Source of the DNA: Alkaliphilus metalliredigens QYMF
GTDB taxonomy: Bacteria; Bacillota; Clostridia; Peptostreptococcales; Natronincolaceae
Length of the DNA: 64,000 nucleotides
Reading direction: 5' to 3'
Assembly (NCBI RefSeq): GCF_000016985.1
Contig: NC_009633.1
Span: 3,081,539-3,145,538 of the forward strand
Shown: positions 19,219 to 29,202 of the stretch, piece after piece
Numbering within the stretch: the stretch's first letter is position 1
Layout: the number at the start of each line of letters is the position of its first letter
Translations under genes and position numbers: made by a program
The notes under the pieces: generated by a model
Seen by the model: the letters and a program-made list of their open reading frames with translations, nothing else
Told to the model about the DNA's origin: nothing
Databases searched by the model: none

Positions 19219-20118
19219 TTACAACAAATCATCTATAGACAGTATTTCGTCTTTAACATGTTGAAGATGGGGCTTAGCCAAGTCTTCTAATAGACTTTTA
19301 ATATGATTTCTAGCCTCTTCACTATTACATTCGACTTCCATGTGATTTCCCTTTACAATGATCTCTGCCAGTGCCTCTCCTTCTCCTACAATTGAAAAGA
19401 TTTGCTCAGCACTATCGTCATCTTCCAATTGAACAAAGGAGCTTTCTCTAAACAGTTTTTGAACCAGCTTGACATCCAATATGATGTAGATACTTTGATA
19501 CAGGTCGAGGCCTTCCTTGGTTTCTCCATAGTTAGCCATTTTATCTACCTTTCCAATCACTTCAGGAAGATAGCTTTTTAGGAATAAATCATAGGTTAGG
19601 TACGGCTTAGACTTCTTGGCTAATTCAAATACCTCTAAAATTTCTCCTACTAATATATTTTTATATTGATAAGGTAATGCAAAAACACGGTTATTCAAAA
19701 ACTGTGGTTTTCCTTCTCCGTGCACTACTCTAGCAACAACCAAGGCGTATAACGCTACATTTTCTTGGAACCATTTCTTATCCATATTAAAGTCTTCATA
19801 AGTGAAGATATTTTTTAGAGTCACTTCATCATCATTCATTTGGGTCACTTCATAAAGCCCTAAAAACGAGGTCAATCCATTTTGGATATATTTTTGTTCT
19901 TCTTCGGTTAGTTTTTCTCTATGAGAGGTCAAATAACCACGGGCATAGGCCCCCCCAGCTCCCCACTGATAATCATAAACCAACCAATCAACAAACTGAT
20001 CCCGGTTCTCTACTACCGTTCCTAAAAATCGATTCTCAACTATTTTTATTTTGGATTCCTCTATTTCTTCATACATATCTACAACTATCTGATCTGTCAG
20101 ATATTCATATTCTATCAT
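19219..20118 (-). CDS. Unknown acidic cytosolic protein
   Basis: Not recognised. 299 residues, acidic, mostly helical, with no Cys motif, signal peptide or membrane segment. A recurring aromatic Gly-rich piece (YDYQWGAGGAYARGY) sits near residue 50. The ATG at 20118 has GGAGG eight bases upstream and is preferred over the longer frame, whose extra 23 residues read through that ribosome-binding site. Convergent with the unknown gene at 18512. Confidence 0.65.
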   Translation of the reverse strand: MIEYEYLTDQIVVDMYEEIEESKIKIVENRFLGTVVENRDQFVDWLVYDYQWGAGGAYARGYLTSHREKLTEEEQKYIQNGLTSFLGLYEVTQMNDDEVTLKNIFTYEDFNMDKKWFQENVALYALVVARVVHGEGKPQFLNNRVFALPYQYKNILVGEILEVFELAKKSKPYLTYDLFLKSYLPEVIGKVDKMANYGETKEGLDLYQSIYIILDVKLVQKLFRESSFVQLEDDDSAEQIFSIVGEGEALAEIIVKGNHMEVECNSEEARNHIKSLLEDLAKPHLQHVKDEILSIDDLL

Positions 20119-20411
20119 TTTATTTCCTCCTTCTCCTATTACTTCTTTAGCTATCATATTATAGGGCAAATATCCTGTCAACGCCAAGGCTATCTGAAAT
20201 TTTTATTTTTTATTGTATTATAATCTTGTAAAAAGGCCAAATAACATGTATGATAATACATGTTGAAATTGTTTATATTCGATGTATTGCTGAAATCCCT
20301 ATTTTCTTAAACAGGAGCATAATCACTATATTTTCGAAATAAATCCCACTAAAGTTCAGTGAATGTCACAATTTCATCTGAATTAGGTCTCATTTTATAA
20401 GGAGGGGTACT

Positions 20412-20879
20412 TTGTCAAAAGTCATCTCATTAGACGAATATGTTAAGCAGAAAAAGAAAAAAAAGCAATTCTCCCAGGATGCTGCCCGTCCCCTTTGGTT
20501 TACTGAAATCAATGATGGTATAAAGGGTCTTGCATTAAAAGATAAAGATGTTATTTTAGAAAATGTACGATACACTTATCATGATGAATACATTTATTTT
20601 GTGAATGTGAGTCGTCTCACACTAGAGGAATACACTTTTCTTACCTATATCAAGGAACACATTGACTTAGAAGAACCTTTTGAAGTAACCCACGGTGTTG
20701 AATTCTCCAAAGGCTATGATCTAAACGGTTTAACTAGAAATGATTGGGAAAATATTGCCGATATCATTGTTCGTACAAGCTTATCAGCTACTGTAGATCC
20801 CTTTGGCCTAACACTGGAGCCAAATGACATCGCAGATCAATATGAATGGGATACTGTATTGGTTGACTCAACCTATTAA
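20412..20879 (+). CDS. Unknown small cytosolic protein
   Basis: Not recognised. 155 residues starting with a very basic segment (VKQKKKKKQ) and then an acidic alpha/beta-like body. The start codon is TTG at 20412, placed four bases after GGAGGGG; there is no better ATG. It ends with its own terminator. Confidence 0.65.
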   Translation: MSKVISLDEYVKQKKKKKQFSQDAARPLWFTEINDGIKGLALKDKDVILENVRYTYHDEYIYFVNVSRLTLEEYTFLTYIKEHIDLEEPFEVTHGVEFSKGYDLNGLTRNDWENIADIIVRTSLSATVDPFGLTLEPNDIADQYEWDTVLVDSTY

Positions 20880-20904
20880 CCAAGGAAGCTCATTAAAAAT
20901 TTGG

Positions 20905-20933
20905 AAACCCTAAGTTTACCTTAGGGTTTTTTT
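20905..20933 (+). terminator. Terminator after the gene at 20412
   Basis: AACCCTAAG - 5-base loop - CTTAGGGTT followed by seven T in total. Confidence 0.85.
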
Positions 20934-20972
20934 ACTGCCCTTTACTGCATATACATGATATGAGGTGATTCT

Positions 20973-21980
20973 ATGGGAAAAATATTTATTGCGATTTTGA
21001 TTCTGAGTATCATTGTTGTTGCTTCTTGGACTTTTGGGTTCTTCATTACGCCCCCTGCTTCTATCCCTACCTTCCATTCCAATACAATTACCCCAAATGA
21101 TATTTCACAGGAATGGTTAGATCTATATTATGGCGATGACCCTGAGGTGAAACGTTTAAATCAAATCAAAATTATTGAGCAAGTGCTCATAGACCTACAG
21201 TATGATAAGTGGATAGAATTTAAGGATTATATCCAAATAGACATCTATACTGCAGCCGTACTCCCCCAAGAAATAGAGCAAGTGATTATTGCCCTTACTC
21301 TATCCAAGGATAGGGGCATCGTTGCCATCTATAGTGCTTCTAATAATGGCTACACCCTCCACAGCGCCATCACTAACCTAGCACCAGTTACGGATATTCA
21401 GTTTATAGAGAATCCTAGTGATGGCCTTCATATGATGGTGGTGGAACAGCTCTTAGAGGAGCAATTCGGATCATTTTTTCAAGAAAAATTCATCCATGTT
21501 TACCTTCATGACTCCCATGAGTTTAAAAATGTCTGGCAAAAAACATTATATTATGATGAAATTTATAAGCAGGAGTGGCTTGATCCCGCTGCCCCTGATG
21601 ATTTATGGTATCGAGCCATTGAAGAAACCATTATCGATTATGTCACAATTGATACCTTACGGATCAATATTTCCACTACATTAAAAAAGTATACAACACA
21701 TTCTCAGGATTTTCCCCCAAAGGATCAATTTCAGTTAGAGGACAGTGATTCCTTTACACGTTCTTACTATTGGAGTGCTGATTATAACACCTTTATCCTA
21801 GGTGAATTTACCCAAGAAGTCTTCCTCTCCGATATCGCCTTCCTGGAGGATATGGAGAACAGTCGAGAGCAGCTACTGGGTATCAGTAATGCTTATTTTA
21901 AAGTCATGAGTCACAAGGGAGAGATTCTCTATCTTCCTAAAAGTAAGTTCAGCAAGATGTTCCTTCCATCACTAGAGTAG
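20973..21980 (+). CDS. Membrane-anchored extracytoplasmic protein, unknown
   Basis: Not recognised. Residues 4-26 form one hydrophobic anchor or uncleaved signal (IFIAILILSIIVVASWTFGF), and the remaining roughly 300 residues are acidic and soluble, so presumably outside the cell. There is no lipobox Cys. The start is the ATG after a GAGGTG site. A GC-rich hairpin overlaps its stop codon. Confidence 0.65.
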   Translation: MGKIFIAILILSIIVVASWTFGFFITPPASIPTFHSNTITPNDISQEWLDLYYGDDPEVKRLNQIKIIEQVLIDLQYDKWIEFKDYIQIDIYTAAVLPQEIEQVIIALTLSKDRGIVAIYSASNNGYTLHSAITNLAPVTDIQFIENPSDGLHMMVVEQLLEEQFGSFFQEKFIHVYLHDSHEFKNVWQKTLYYDEIYKQEWLDPAAPDDLWYRAIEETIIDYVTIDTLRINISTTLKKYTTHSQDFPPKDQFQLEDSDSFTRSYYWSADYNTFILGEFTQEVFLSDIAFLEDMENSREQLLGISNAYFKVMSHKGEILYLPKSKFSKMFLPSLE

Positions 21981-22002
21981 GGAGGGGTTTCCCCCTCCCC
22001 TA
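21977..22002 (+). other. GC-rich hairpin overlapping the stop codon
   Basis: GGGAGGGG - 4-base loop - CCCCTCCC, much more GC-rich than the surroundings, with no T-tract. It may protect the mRNA end or be a weak terminator between this gene and the convergent exporter. Confidence 0.4.
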
Positions 22003-22036
22003 TGGCACCTCATCTTCTTTTATCGGGATTTTAGAA

Positions 22037-22822
22037 TCAATCTATTTTAATTCCTAAGCCTTTTTTAAATATATAAACTGCAGTTAAGAAAAATCCAATG
22101 AGAAACATGCCGGCGGTCACCGCTTGCAGAAATAGGTTTCCCTCATGAGCGCCGATGTAGGTGTATCTAGTAATATTCACAAGTGGATATATAGGGTTTA
22201 TGAATCTAATGTTTGATAAAACCCCAGGTAATTTTGTTATTTCAAAGAATACACCACCTACGTAGGTCAGTGGTGTAATAATCAACGCCAACACGAAATT
22301 CATTTTCTCAAAACTATCTAACAAAAGACCTGATATTAATCCAATGGACGCAAAAATAAATGATGTTATGGCAAGAGATATAAAGAAGAACACAGGTTGC
22401 TGTATTGTAAATCCAACAAAAAAAGCTGTGGCTACATAAGTCAATGTGCCTACCAACAAACCTCTAAATGTACCTCCAAGGATAAACGCCAAGGATTTTT
22501 CTGTATCGGAAATGGGATAACTATTCAAGTCCTGTATGGTGCTCTGAAACTTTTGTACAATAATAGAAAATGCCGGATTTTGGAAGGAAGCCAGAATGGC
22601 TCCCATGGTGACTAAACCAGGTACAAGGAAATGAAGATAATTTACCCCATCAATTCCAACCTCTCTCGTTTGCAGCATTCCCCCAAATATTCCTAAATAT
22701 AGTACATTTGAGAGTAAAGGAGCAAAAATGGTCTGCACAAAAACCTTCATGAATCTATGGATTTCTCTTTGTAGTAAAGTCATGAACCCAGTTTTATTGT
22801 AGAATATCAAACTTTTTTTCAT
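22037..22822 (-). CDS. ABC-2 type exporter permease
   Basis: Membrane subunit of a two-gene ABC exporter. 261 residues with about six membrane segments and the ABC-2 pattern (VPGLVTMGAILASFQNPAFS, then DLNSYPISDTEKSLAFILGG, the conserved cytoplasmic loop, then the last helices). It resembles the YadH/NodJ group that moves lipids, polysaccharides or drugs; the substrate is unknown. It starts nine bases after the ATPase gene ends, so it is in the same operon. Confidence 0.9.
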   Translation of the reverse strand: MKKSLIFYNKTGFMTLLQREIHRFMKVFVQTIFAPLLSNVLYLGIFGGMLQTREVGIDGVNYLHFLVPGLVTMGAILASFQNPAFSIIVQKFQSTIQDLNSYPISDTEKSLAFILGGTFRGLLVGTLTYVATAFFVGFTIQQPVFFFISLAITSFIFASIGLISGLLLDSFEKMNFVLALIITPLTYVGGVFFEITKLPGVLSNIRFINPIYPLVNITRYTYIGAHEGNLFLQAVTAGMFLIGFFLTAVYIFKKGLGIKID

Positions 22823-22831
22823 AGGATTCTC

Positions 22832-23737
22832 CTAACGCCTGATTAAATGTAAATATACATCTTCCAGCTTCTGTTTTTTTATATTTAAATCTATAAAATT
22901 CATTTCTTTTGCCATTATCATTTCTAATACCTTTGTTAAATCATTTTTAAAAATCTTCAGTACAACATTACTTTCCTCTTTAATTTTGGGACTGTATTCC
23001 CTTAAAAAATCAAAATCAGTTATATTTAATTTTGAATCGAATAAAATTTCAACTTCTATTTCATTGGAAAAGTCTTTTAATAGCTTATCTTTTGGTTCAT
23101 CGGCAATTATAGCCCCATCCTTTATGACAATCACTCTTTTGCATAATTTTTCTGCCTCCTCAATATAATGAGTGGTCAGTACGATTGTCATTCCGTTTTT
23201 GTGTAAGCTCTGTAAAAATTCATACATGGTCTGTCTTAATTCTATATCGACACCGGCGGTTGGCTCATCTAAAATAAGAATTTGTGGTTTATGAACAAGG
23301 GCTTTTACGATCAACAATCTTCTTTTCATTCCTCCAGAAAGTTCTCTTCCATAAGCCTTTTTCTTATCCTTTAACCCCAAGGACTCCAGTAGAGAATCAA
23401 TATATTCATTGTTATTTTTTAATCCGAAGTAGCCTGACTGTTTTTTTAAAATTTCATCTACTGTAAAGGCAAAATCATAGGAGATTTCCTGGGGGACAAT
23501 ACCAATCATTTTTTTTGTTTCTAATTCATTTCGTTCTAAATCATAACCTCCTATTTCCACTTCACCATGGGTTTTTTTTACATTTCCCCCAAGAATATTA
23601 ATTAAACTGGTTTTCCCCGCTCCATTTTGACCTAATAGTGCTGTGAATTCTCCCTTTGTTATGTGTAAATTAATATCTTTTAAAGCTTCATGTTTTGTTT
23701 TTACATAGGTTTTTGACAAATTGCTTATTTTTAACAT
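22832..23737 (-). CDS. ABC exporter ATP-binding protein
   Basis: Drives the permease encoded next to it. Walker A LLGQNGAGKTS at about residues 34-44, signature ELSGGMKRRLL, Walker B LILDEPTAGVD and the switch His in TTHYIEEAE. A C-terminal tail of about 80 residues is typical of the CcmA/DrrA exporter class. ATG follows AAGGAGG. First gene of the two-gene operon. Confidence 0.93.
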   Translation of the reverse strand: MLKISNLSKTYVKTKHEALKDINLHITKGEFTALLGQNGAGKTSLINILGGNVKKTHGEVEIGGYDLERNELETKKMIGIVPQEISYDFAFTVDEILKKQSGYFGLKNNNEYIDSLLESLGLKDKKKAYGRELSGGMKRRLLIVKALVHKPQILILDEPTAGVDIELRQTMYEFLQSLHKNGMTIVLTTHYIEEAEKLCKRVIVIKDGAIIADEPKDKLLKDFSNEIEVEILFDSKLNITDFDFLREYSPKIKEESNVVLKIFKNDLTKVLEMIMAKEMNFIDLNIKKQKLEDVYLHLIRR

Positions 23738-23863
23738 TTATGTCCTCCTTCTTACGTCCTTCATGCCTCTATATTTTAGGGCATTACTACCTATACCCAT
23801 ATATTCGACAATTAATTTAAGCTGATTAGAAATTCTCCCTATTCATCTTCAAAAAAACCGTCG

Positions 23864-25510
23864 CTACTTCTGACGAGTTTCTTCATGACTGTATACACAT
23901 TCTCCACCTATATAGGTTGCCTCAACAGTTACACCCTTTATTTCCTGAGGAGGAATAGTTTGAATATCTCGATCTAATACGATAAAGTCTGCTAGATACC
24001 CCTCTTGAATTTTTCCTTTACTATTTTCCTCAAATGTTGCATAACTGCTTCCTAGGGTATAGATTCCAATGGCTTCTTCCACTGTTAGTCTTTGCTCCGG
24101 ATACCATCCAGCTTTAGGCTCCCCGTCAAAGTTTCGTCGGGTAACCGCACTATAAATACCTAAAAACGGATTAAATGGCTCCACGGGAGAATCAGAGCTT
24201 CCCGCAACGGGAACCCCGCCCTCTAGCATGGTCTTCCAATTATAGCTTTCCTTGACTCGGTCTCTACCTACACGTCTTTCGACTATTTTCATATCCGTGG
24301 GCATAAACCCAGGTTGAATATCTGCAATTACATGAAGCTTAGCCATTTTATCAATGATTGCATGATCCGTGATTTGACAATGAATGATTCTAGAACGGTG
24401 ATTGATTTCATCCTTTTGAAAAATCCCTTCAACAATGCCTAAAATTTGATTCATGGTACGATCTCCTATTCCATGGATTGCCAGTTGCATCCCTTGGCTT
24501 TTTCCATAGCGAAGGATTTCCTCCAGCTGTGCATCTCCATAGACCAGTACCCCTTGGGTCTCCTCATCATCAGAATAAGGCCTCTCTAATGCAGCGGTTC
24601 TTGAACCTAGGGATCCGTCGGCTAAAATCTTAATTGGTCCATACTTAAGCCTTTCACTTCCCATTTGACTGTGTATCCCAGTTGTCTTAATAAAACGCTG
24701 TAATTTATCCAGGGTCGGTAGTAGCATTTGTAGATTCATTCTAACCTTAAGTGCACCACTTTTTTCTAAATTCCCATAGGCTTCCAACACTGTATTTGGA
24801 CTTTTAACAGCGCCAAAGTCATCACTTTGAATTGATGTCAGTCCCACTTTTACCGCATCCTGGCAGGCATCAAGAATCAAATCCTGTATTTGCATCACAT
24901 CTTCCGGTCCAGGAATAAAGTCATGGGCATGATATAGGGCACTTTCTCTTACGATTCCCATTGGTTTTTCACTGTTGGGAAGCCTATCGATGTGGCCCCC
25001 TTCTGGATTTTCAGTCTCCTGGCTGAATCCCACCATTTCCAAAGCCTTATGATTCATCACACCAATATGGTAGCATGCCCGGGATAAAAGAATCGGGCGC
25101 TCTTGGCTAATTTCATCCAAAAATACCGCTGTGGGCAATTGAGGCACTTGGAAATTTTCATGATTCCATCCATGTCCTATAATCCACTCTCCAAAATATT
25201 GGTCATCTTCATTTTCAATATATCGATTAATTGCCTGGGCTATTTCCTCTAAGGAACGACAATGGGTTAAGTCTACTTTCTTGTTTGATAAAGCATATCC
25301 CAGTAGATGCATGTGACTATCATTTAATCCAGGAATCACACGTTTTCCCCTCAAGTCAACAATCTTTATCTTATCTTTTTGAAAAGCAAGGATTTCCTCA
25401 TTGCTTCCTGTTTTAATAATGTGCTCACCCTCTACTATAAAGGCTTCACATTCTTTTTGCTCCTGATTCATGGTCATCACTTTACCATTCATAAATATCT
25501 GCTTTTTCAT
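23864..25510 (-). CDS. YtcJ-like metal-dependent amidohydrolase
   Basis: Amidohydrolase superfamily enzyme of the YtcJ/LAF3 type; its substrate cannot be told from sequence. The N-terminal beta-sandwich starts MKKQIFMNGKVMTMNQE. The metal motif His-x-His is in GLNDSHMHLLG (residues 66-68). Further ligands are in IHGIGDRT and IIHCQITDH, and the final Asp lies in AGSSDSPVEPFNPF. 548 residues fits the family. It has no co-oriented neighbour within 100 bases. Confidence 0.88.
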   Translation of the reverse strand: MKKQIFMNGKVMTMNQEQKECEAFIVEGEHIIKTGSNEEILAFQKDKIKIVDLRGKRVIPGLNDSHMHLLGYALSNKKVDLTHCRSLEEIAQAINRYIENEDDQYFGEWIIGHGWNHENFQVPQLPTAVFLDEISQERPILLSRACYHIGVMNHKALEMVGFSQETENPEGGHIDRLPNSEKPMGIVRESALYHAHDFIPGPEDVMQIQDLILDACQDAVKVGLTSIQSDDFGAVKSPNTVLEAYGNLEKSGALKVRMNLQMLLPTLDKLQRFIKTTGIHSQMGSERLKYGPIKILADGSLGSRTAALERPYSDDEETQGVLVYGDAQLEEILRYGKSQGMQLAIHGIGDRTMNQILGIVEGIFQKDEINHRSRIIHCQITDHAIIDKMAKLHVIADIQPGFMPTDMKIVERRVGRDRVKESYNWKTMLEGGVPVAGSSDSPVEPFNPFLGIYSAVTRRNFDGEPKAGWYPEQRLTVEEAIGIYTLGSSYATFEENSKGKIQEGYLADFIVLDRDIQTIPPQEIKGVTVEATYIGGECVYSHEETRQK

Positions 25511-25668
25511 TTATGACACCACCTTTGTGCTTTTCTTTTTTTCACTTGTCTCAATTTTACCACATACCTCATTGGATTTGTGCAATATTGTTTATGGATT
25601 TTAATTGCTTACACACAGGATTTTTGGGGTATATTATGGATATCATTGCTTTGGAAGGAGTGTATTAC

Positions 25669-26163
25669 ATGAAAAAAATTGTCATTGATTTACTTAATGA
25701 ACGGGGTGTTACCTTAAGGGATATTGGAGAGTTGGTTTATGACCTCCAAATAAAGTATGTTTCCCTTACTTTAGAAGATGCCATCAATAATGTAGAAAAG
25801 GTACTAGAGAAGCGCGAGGTTCAAAATGCAATTTTGACAGGAATCGCAGTGGATAAACTGGCTGAACAAAATCTCATTGAAGAGCCTCTTTTGTCTATGA
25901 TTAAAAATGATGATTCACTATATGGCATTGATGAAATTATGTCCCTCAGTATTACCAATATTTACGGGTCCATTGGTTTTACTAACTTTGGGTACTTAGA
26001 TAAAGTGAAGCCTGGAATTATCGGTAGGGTTGATGCCCATGCAAAAGGACAAGTCAATACCTTTTTAGACGATTTAATTGCAGGCATCGCTGCTGCTGCC
26101 TGCGCTCGTATCGCCCATTCTAAAGCCCACGAAAAGGTCACTGAGGAAGATTTAGACCAGTAG
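25669..26163 (+). CDS. Phosphatidylglycerophosphatase A-like protein (YutG family)
   Basis: PgpA/YutG-family protein; in other bacteria PgpA dephosphorylates phosphatidylglycerol phosphate. Here the product lacks long hydrophobic helices, like the soluble Firmicute version. It has the family blocks SITNIYGSIGFTNFGYLDK and the end DDLIAGIAAAACARIAHS. About 164 residues. The ATG at 25669 has GGAAGGAG eight bases upstream. The open frame extends 52 codons further upstream, but without a better start. Lipid role is by family only. Confidence 0.8.
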   Translation: MKKIVIDLLNERGVTLRDIGELVYDLQIKYVSLTLEDAINNVEKVLEKREVQNAILTGIAVDKLAEQNLIEEPLLSMIKNDDSLYGIDEIMSLSITNIYGSIGFTNFGYLDKVKPGIIGRVDAHAKGQVNTFLDDLIAGIAAAACARIAHSKAHEKVTEEDLDQ

Positions 26164-26218
26164 TACTATTGCTTACACCAATTCATACTGGTGAAATTCA
26201 TTATTTTTCTTCATTAAA

Positions 26219-26276
26219 AAAACCCCTAAGGCAGGTAGCGTTACTTTTCTATCCTTCCCTGCAGGGGTTTTGTTTT
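26219..26276. terminator. Bidirectional terminator between pgpA-like gene and DEAD-box gene
   Basis: AAACCCCT...AGGGGTTT closes a long hairpin with an inner GCAGG/CCTGC stem. Both ends are flanked by A/T-runs, suiting the two convergent genes. Confidence 0.75.
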
Positions 26277-26278
26277 AT

Positions 26279-27868
26279 TTATCTTTTATCATTGGCTCTT
26301 TCCATATTAATCTTCTTACCTTTAATACGGTTTTTGTCCATTGCATCAAGTACTTGTTCTTCAAACTGCCCAGGTACTTCCACAAATGTAAACTTATCAT
26401 ACATGTCGATGATTCCTACAACATCACCACTGATGCCTGCTTCTCCAGCTACAGCACCTAATATGTCCTTAGGCTTCACACCATGACTTTTACCAATATT
26501 AATAAATAAGCGAACCATATCGGCTTTGTACTCTTTTTCTGTGTCAGAAATGTTCTCAGCCACTTTAAATAATTCTGTGTCACTTTTTTCCGTCAGCATC
26601 TTAAAGAGTGCTGCTGCAATATCCATTGAGTTGTGGTCGTCTGAAAGTTTCTCTACAAAGTTTGTATACTCAGTCAATCCACCTTTTTCAATAACAGCAT
26701 GAATTTGGTCAGCAATAGAATCTTTTTGCTTTTCTACCACATCATTGACAGTTGGAATCTTTCGTCGAACAATTTTCCCTTTGATATAAGATTCTAGGGC
26801 TTTCAGTGTTCTCATTTGCTTTCCAGTTGCCAGGGTATAAGCCACACCTTCTTTTCCTGCTCTACCGGTTCTTCCGATTCGATGTACATAGTACTCAAAA
26901 TCCTCTGGAATATCGTAGTTCATAACCATCTCTACATCGTTAACATCAATTCCCCTGGCCGCAACATCAGTGGCAACAAGTAAATCGATTGTTCGATTTC
27001 TAAACTTTTTCATAACACGATCTCTTTGTGTTTGCTTTAAGTCTCCATGGATGGCAGCCGCAGAGTACCCTCTGTTTTGAAGCTTTTCTGTCAATTCATC
27101 AACGCTTCTTTTGGTTCTACAGAAGATAATTCCTAAATCGGTTTTATCCATATCTAAAATACGACATAAAGCCTCTACCTTTTCATGTGGTTTTACTTCA
27201 AAGTAGTATTGGCTAATTTGTGGTACTGTTAATGCTTTTTGGGCCACCATAATTTTCTCAGGCTGCTTCATATATTTTTGAGCAATTCTTTCGATTTCTC
27301 TTGAAATCGTTGCAGAAAACATTGCAGTCTGTCTTTCAGTTGGTGTTTCCTTTAAGATGGCTTCCATATCTTCTTGGAATCCCATGTCCAACATTTGATC
27401 TGCTTCATCTAATACAACACCAATGACTTCTCCAAGCTTTAGTGTTTTTCGATTAATATGATCTAATATTCTTCCAGGTGTTCCAACAATAATTTGAACG
27501 CCTCTTTTTAACGCCTTAATCTGTGTGCTGATAGGTTGTCCACCATAAATAGCCAGTGTTTTTACGCCTATCACATGATTAGAAAACTTTTGGATCTCAT
27601 CAGCCACTTGAACTGATAGTTCTCGAGTTGGTGCCATGATCAGTATTTGTACTGCTTTATTTTTAGGGTTTACCCGTTCAATCATTGGTATACCAAAGGC
27701 TGCTGTTTTTCCTGTTCCAGTTTGCGCTTGACCAATAATATCTTTTCCCATCTTTAGATGTGGAATCGCCTGTACTTGGATCGGAGTTGGTACTTCAAAC
27801 CCTAGTTCTTTAAGTGCTTTTAAAATGTCTTTCTTAATATCTAGATCTTCAAAATGCATTGATTTCAT
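26279..27868 (-). CDS. DEAD-box ATP-dependent RNA helicase (DeaD/DbpA type)
   Basis: Unwinds RNA, probably in ribosome assembly, RNA decay or cold adaptation. Q motif PTPIQVQAIP, Walker A AQTGTGKT (residues 48-55), DEAD (154-157), SAT in MFSATIS, and helicase C motifs ATDVAARGID and HRIGRTGRAG. The last about 75 residues (VRLFINIGKSHGVKPKDI and on) form a DbpA-type RNA-binding domain, which in DbpA recognises 23S rRNA. 529 residues. Stop codon abuts the terminator. Confidence 0.95.
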   Translation of the reverse strand: MKSMHFEDLDIKKDILKALKELGFEVPTPIQVQAIPHLKMGKDIIGQAQTGTGKTAAFGIPMIERVNPKNKAVQILIMAPTRELSVQVADEIQKFSNHVIGVKTLAIYGGQPISTQIKALKRGVQIIVGTPGRILDHINRKTLKLGEVIGVVLDEADQMLDMGFQEDMEAILKETPTERQTAMFSATISREIERIAQKYMKQPEKIMVAQKALTVPQISQYYFEVKPHEKVEALCRILDMDKTDLGIIFCRTKRSVDELTEKLQNRGYSAAAIHGDLKQTQRDRVMKKFRNRTIDLLVATDVAARGIDVNDVEMVMNYDIPEDFEYYVHRIGRTGRAGKEGVAYTLATGKQMRTLKALESYIKGKIVRRKIPTVNDVVEKQKDSIADQIHAVIEKGGLTEYTNFVEKLSDDHNSMDIAAALFKMLTEKSDTELFKVAENISDTEKEYKADMVRLFINIGKSHGVKPKDILGAVAGEAGISGDVVGIIDMYDKFTFVEVPGQFEEQVLDAMDKNRIKGKKINMERANDKR

Positions 27869-28092
27869 TTTATCTCTCCCAGCGTTTATTATTCTTGCAT
27901 CACAATATTATATCTCTTTTGGTACATAATGTATATAGATTATGTAAATTATTTTTATTATTTCCACTTTTAACTAAGAATCTACATGAAATGATGCATT
28001 ATTTCCGTTTTTATTGATTGCTTATCTTTTTACCCGCTATTTCTATATCTATCCACATTTTTTTTGCAATCCTCCACTTTATTATTCATTAC

Positions 28093-29202
28093 CTACCTAA
28101 AATCGTAGGTATTCATACTGCCTTCATTGTGTTGATTCACTTCGACTTCTAACTCGGTAATTGTAATGACGTTTTTCACATCCGCTCTAGGATATCTTCT
28201 ATCGAAGGATTCTTGAATCCTAAAAATGTCCACGCCCATTTCTTGATATCGATCAAACAATTCATGAGTTTCCTTCTTCATTTTTTCAGCTGTATTCTTT
28301 TTAATTTCATCAATGATTTTCTCATCTAAGATTAGACTTTGCTCAGCTCCTGTAATTGTTGTTCTTATGTTCATTTGCTTTTTAAGATAAACTTTTTCTC
28401 CATCATAGGTTAACTCCGTCACTGTTTTACTCTTCAAAATGCCAAGGGTTAAGAGTTTATCCTCGTACTGGGGATGAGGAATATTCAATCTCCCTGCCCT
28501 GGCCTCATCCACTAGAAATGAATAGGACTGCATTTCTGTAAGGCCAATTTTAGAGACCATTTTATCGTCACGGAACACCGCAGCACCATATTTCGAAACT
28601 TTATCGTCCTCTAGATGCTTTTCCAATTGAAGGGCTGTCATGACCATCACGTTTCCCCCCATTCTCCTTTGATTTAAGACTTCATAGAGCTTTTTATGAT
28701 CTACTGTGAGTCTTCTTAAGGGCCTATCAAATAAATCAAATAAGAATAATCCTAGATATTCATTTTGTTTAAGCTCTAGATTCAGTAATGCCACTGGATC
28801 ACCAAAGTACACAGCCACATAGGGTCTCAAAAGTGCATCCTGATGCCTATGCATATAATCCAGAAAATCTCCTATGCCATAATGGGCCGCTCGCTCCGTA
28901 AAAATCCATGCTTTGTTTTGTGTATAGCTATATTGATGGGCTGCCACTTCCTCGAGCTTTTGAGCAACATCAGTAATGGTGGCACCCTCTTGACGTAACA
29001 GTATTCTTTGCCCTGATTCTGTATTGTCTTGGTTACTTCTAAAGGCATGAAACACTTCAAGATATAAAATTGGGTTTCCTTCCTCATCTACATCAACAAT
29101 GATTGCAGTTGGAAACAGCATTCGATTTATATCGTTATAGCTATAGCAACCTCCCATTAGCAGGGTACTCATTAATACTATGATGATCATCAGTTTTTTC
29201 AT
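28093..29202 (-). CDS. gerC: Spore germination lipoprotein, Ger(x)C family
   Basis: Lipoprotein subunit of a nutrient germinant receptor in the spore inner membrane. Signal peptide with lipobox LLMGGC (Cys19), followed by YSYNDINRMLFPTAIIVD, close to the family's usual start, and the Ger(x)C C-terminal domain. 369 residues is typical. Its ATG overlaps the gerA stop (29199-29202). The paralog number (GerAC, GerKC and others) cannot be resolved. Confidence 0.95.
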   Translation of the reverse strand: MKKLMIIIVLMSTLLMGGCYSYNDINRMLFPTAIIVDVDEEGNPILYLEVFHAFRSNQDNTESGQRILLRQEGATITDVAQKLEEVAAHQYSYTQNKAWIFTERAAHYGIGDFLDYMHRHQDALLRPYVAVYFGDPVALLNLELKQNEYLGLFLFDLFDRPLRRLTVDHKKLYEVLNQRRMGGNVMVMTALQLEKHLEDDKVSKYGAAVFRDDKMVSKIGLTEMQSYSFLVDEARAGRLNIPHPQYEDKLLTLGILKSKTVTELTYDGEKVYLKKQMNIRTTITGAEQSLILDEKIIDEIKKNTAEKMKKETHELFDRYQEMGVDIFRIQESFDRRYPRADVKNVITITELEVEVNQHNEGSMNTYDFR

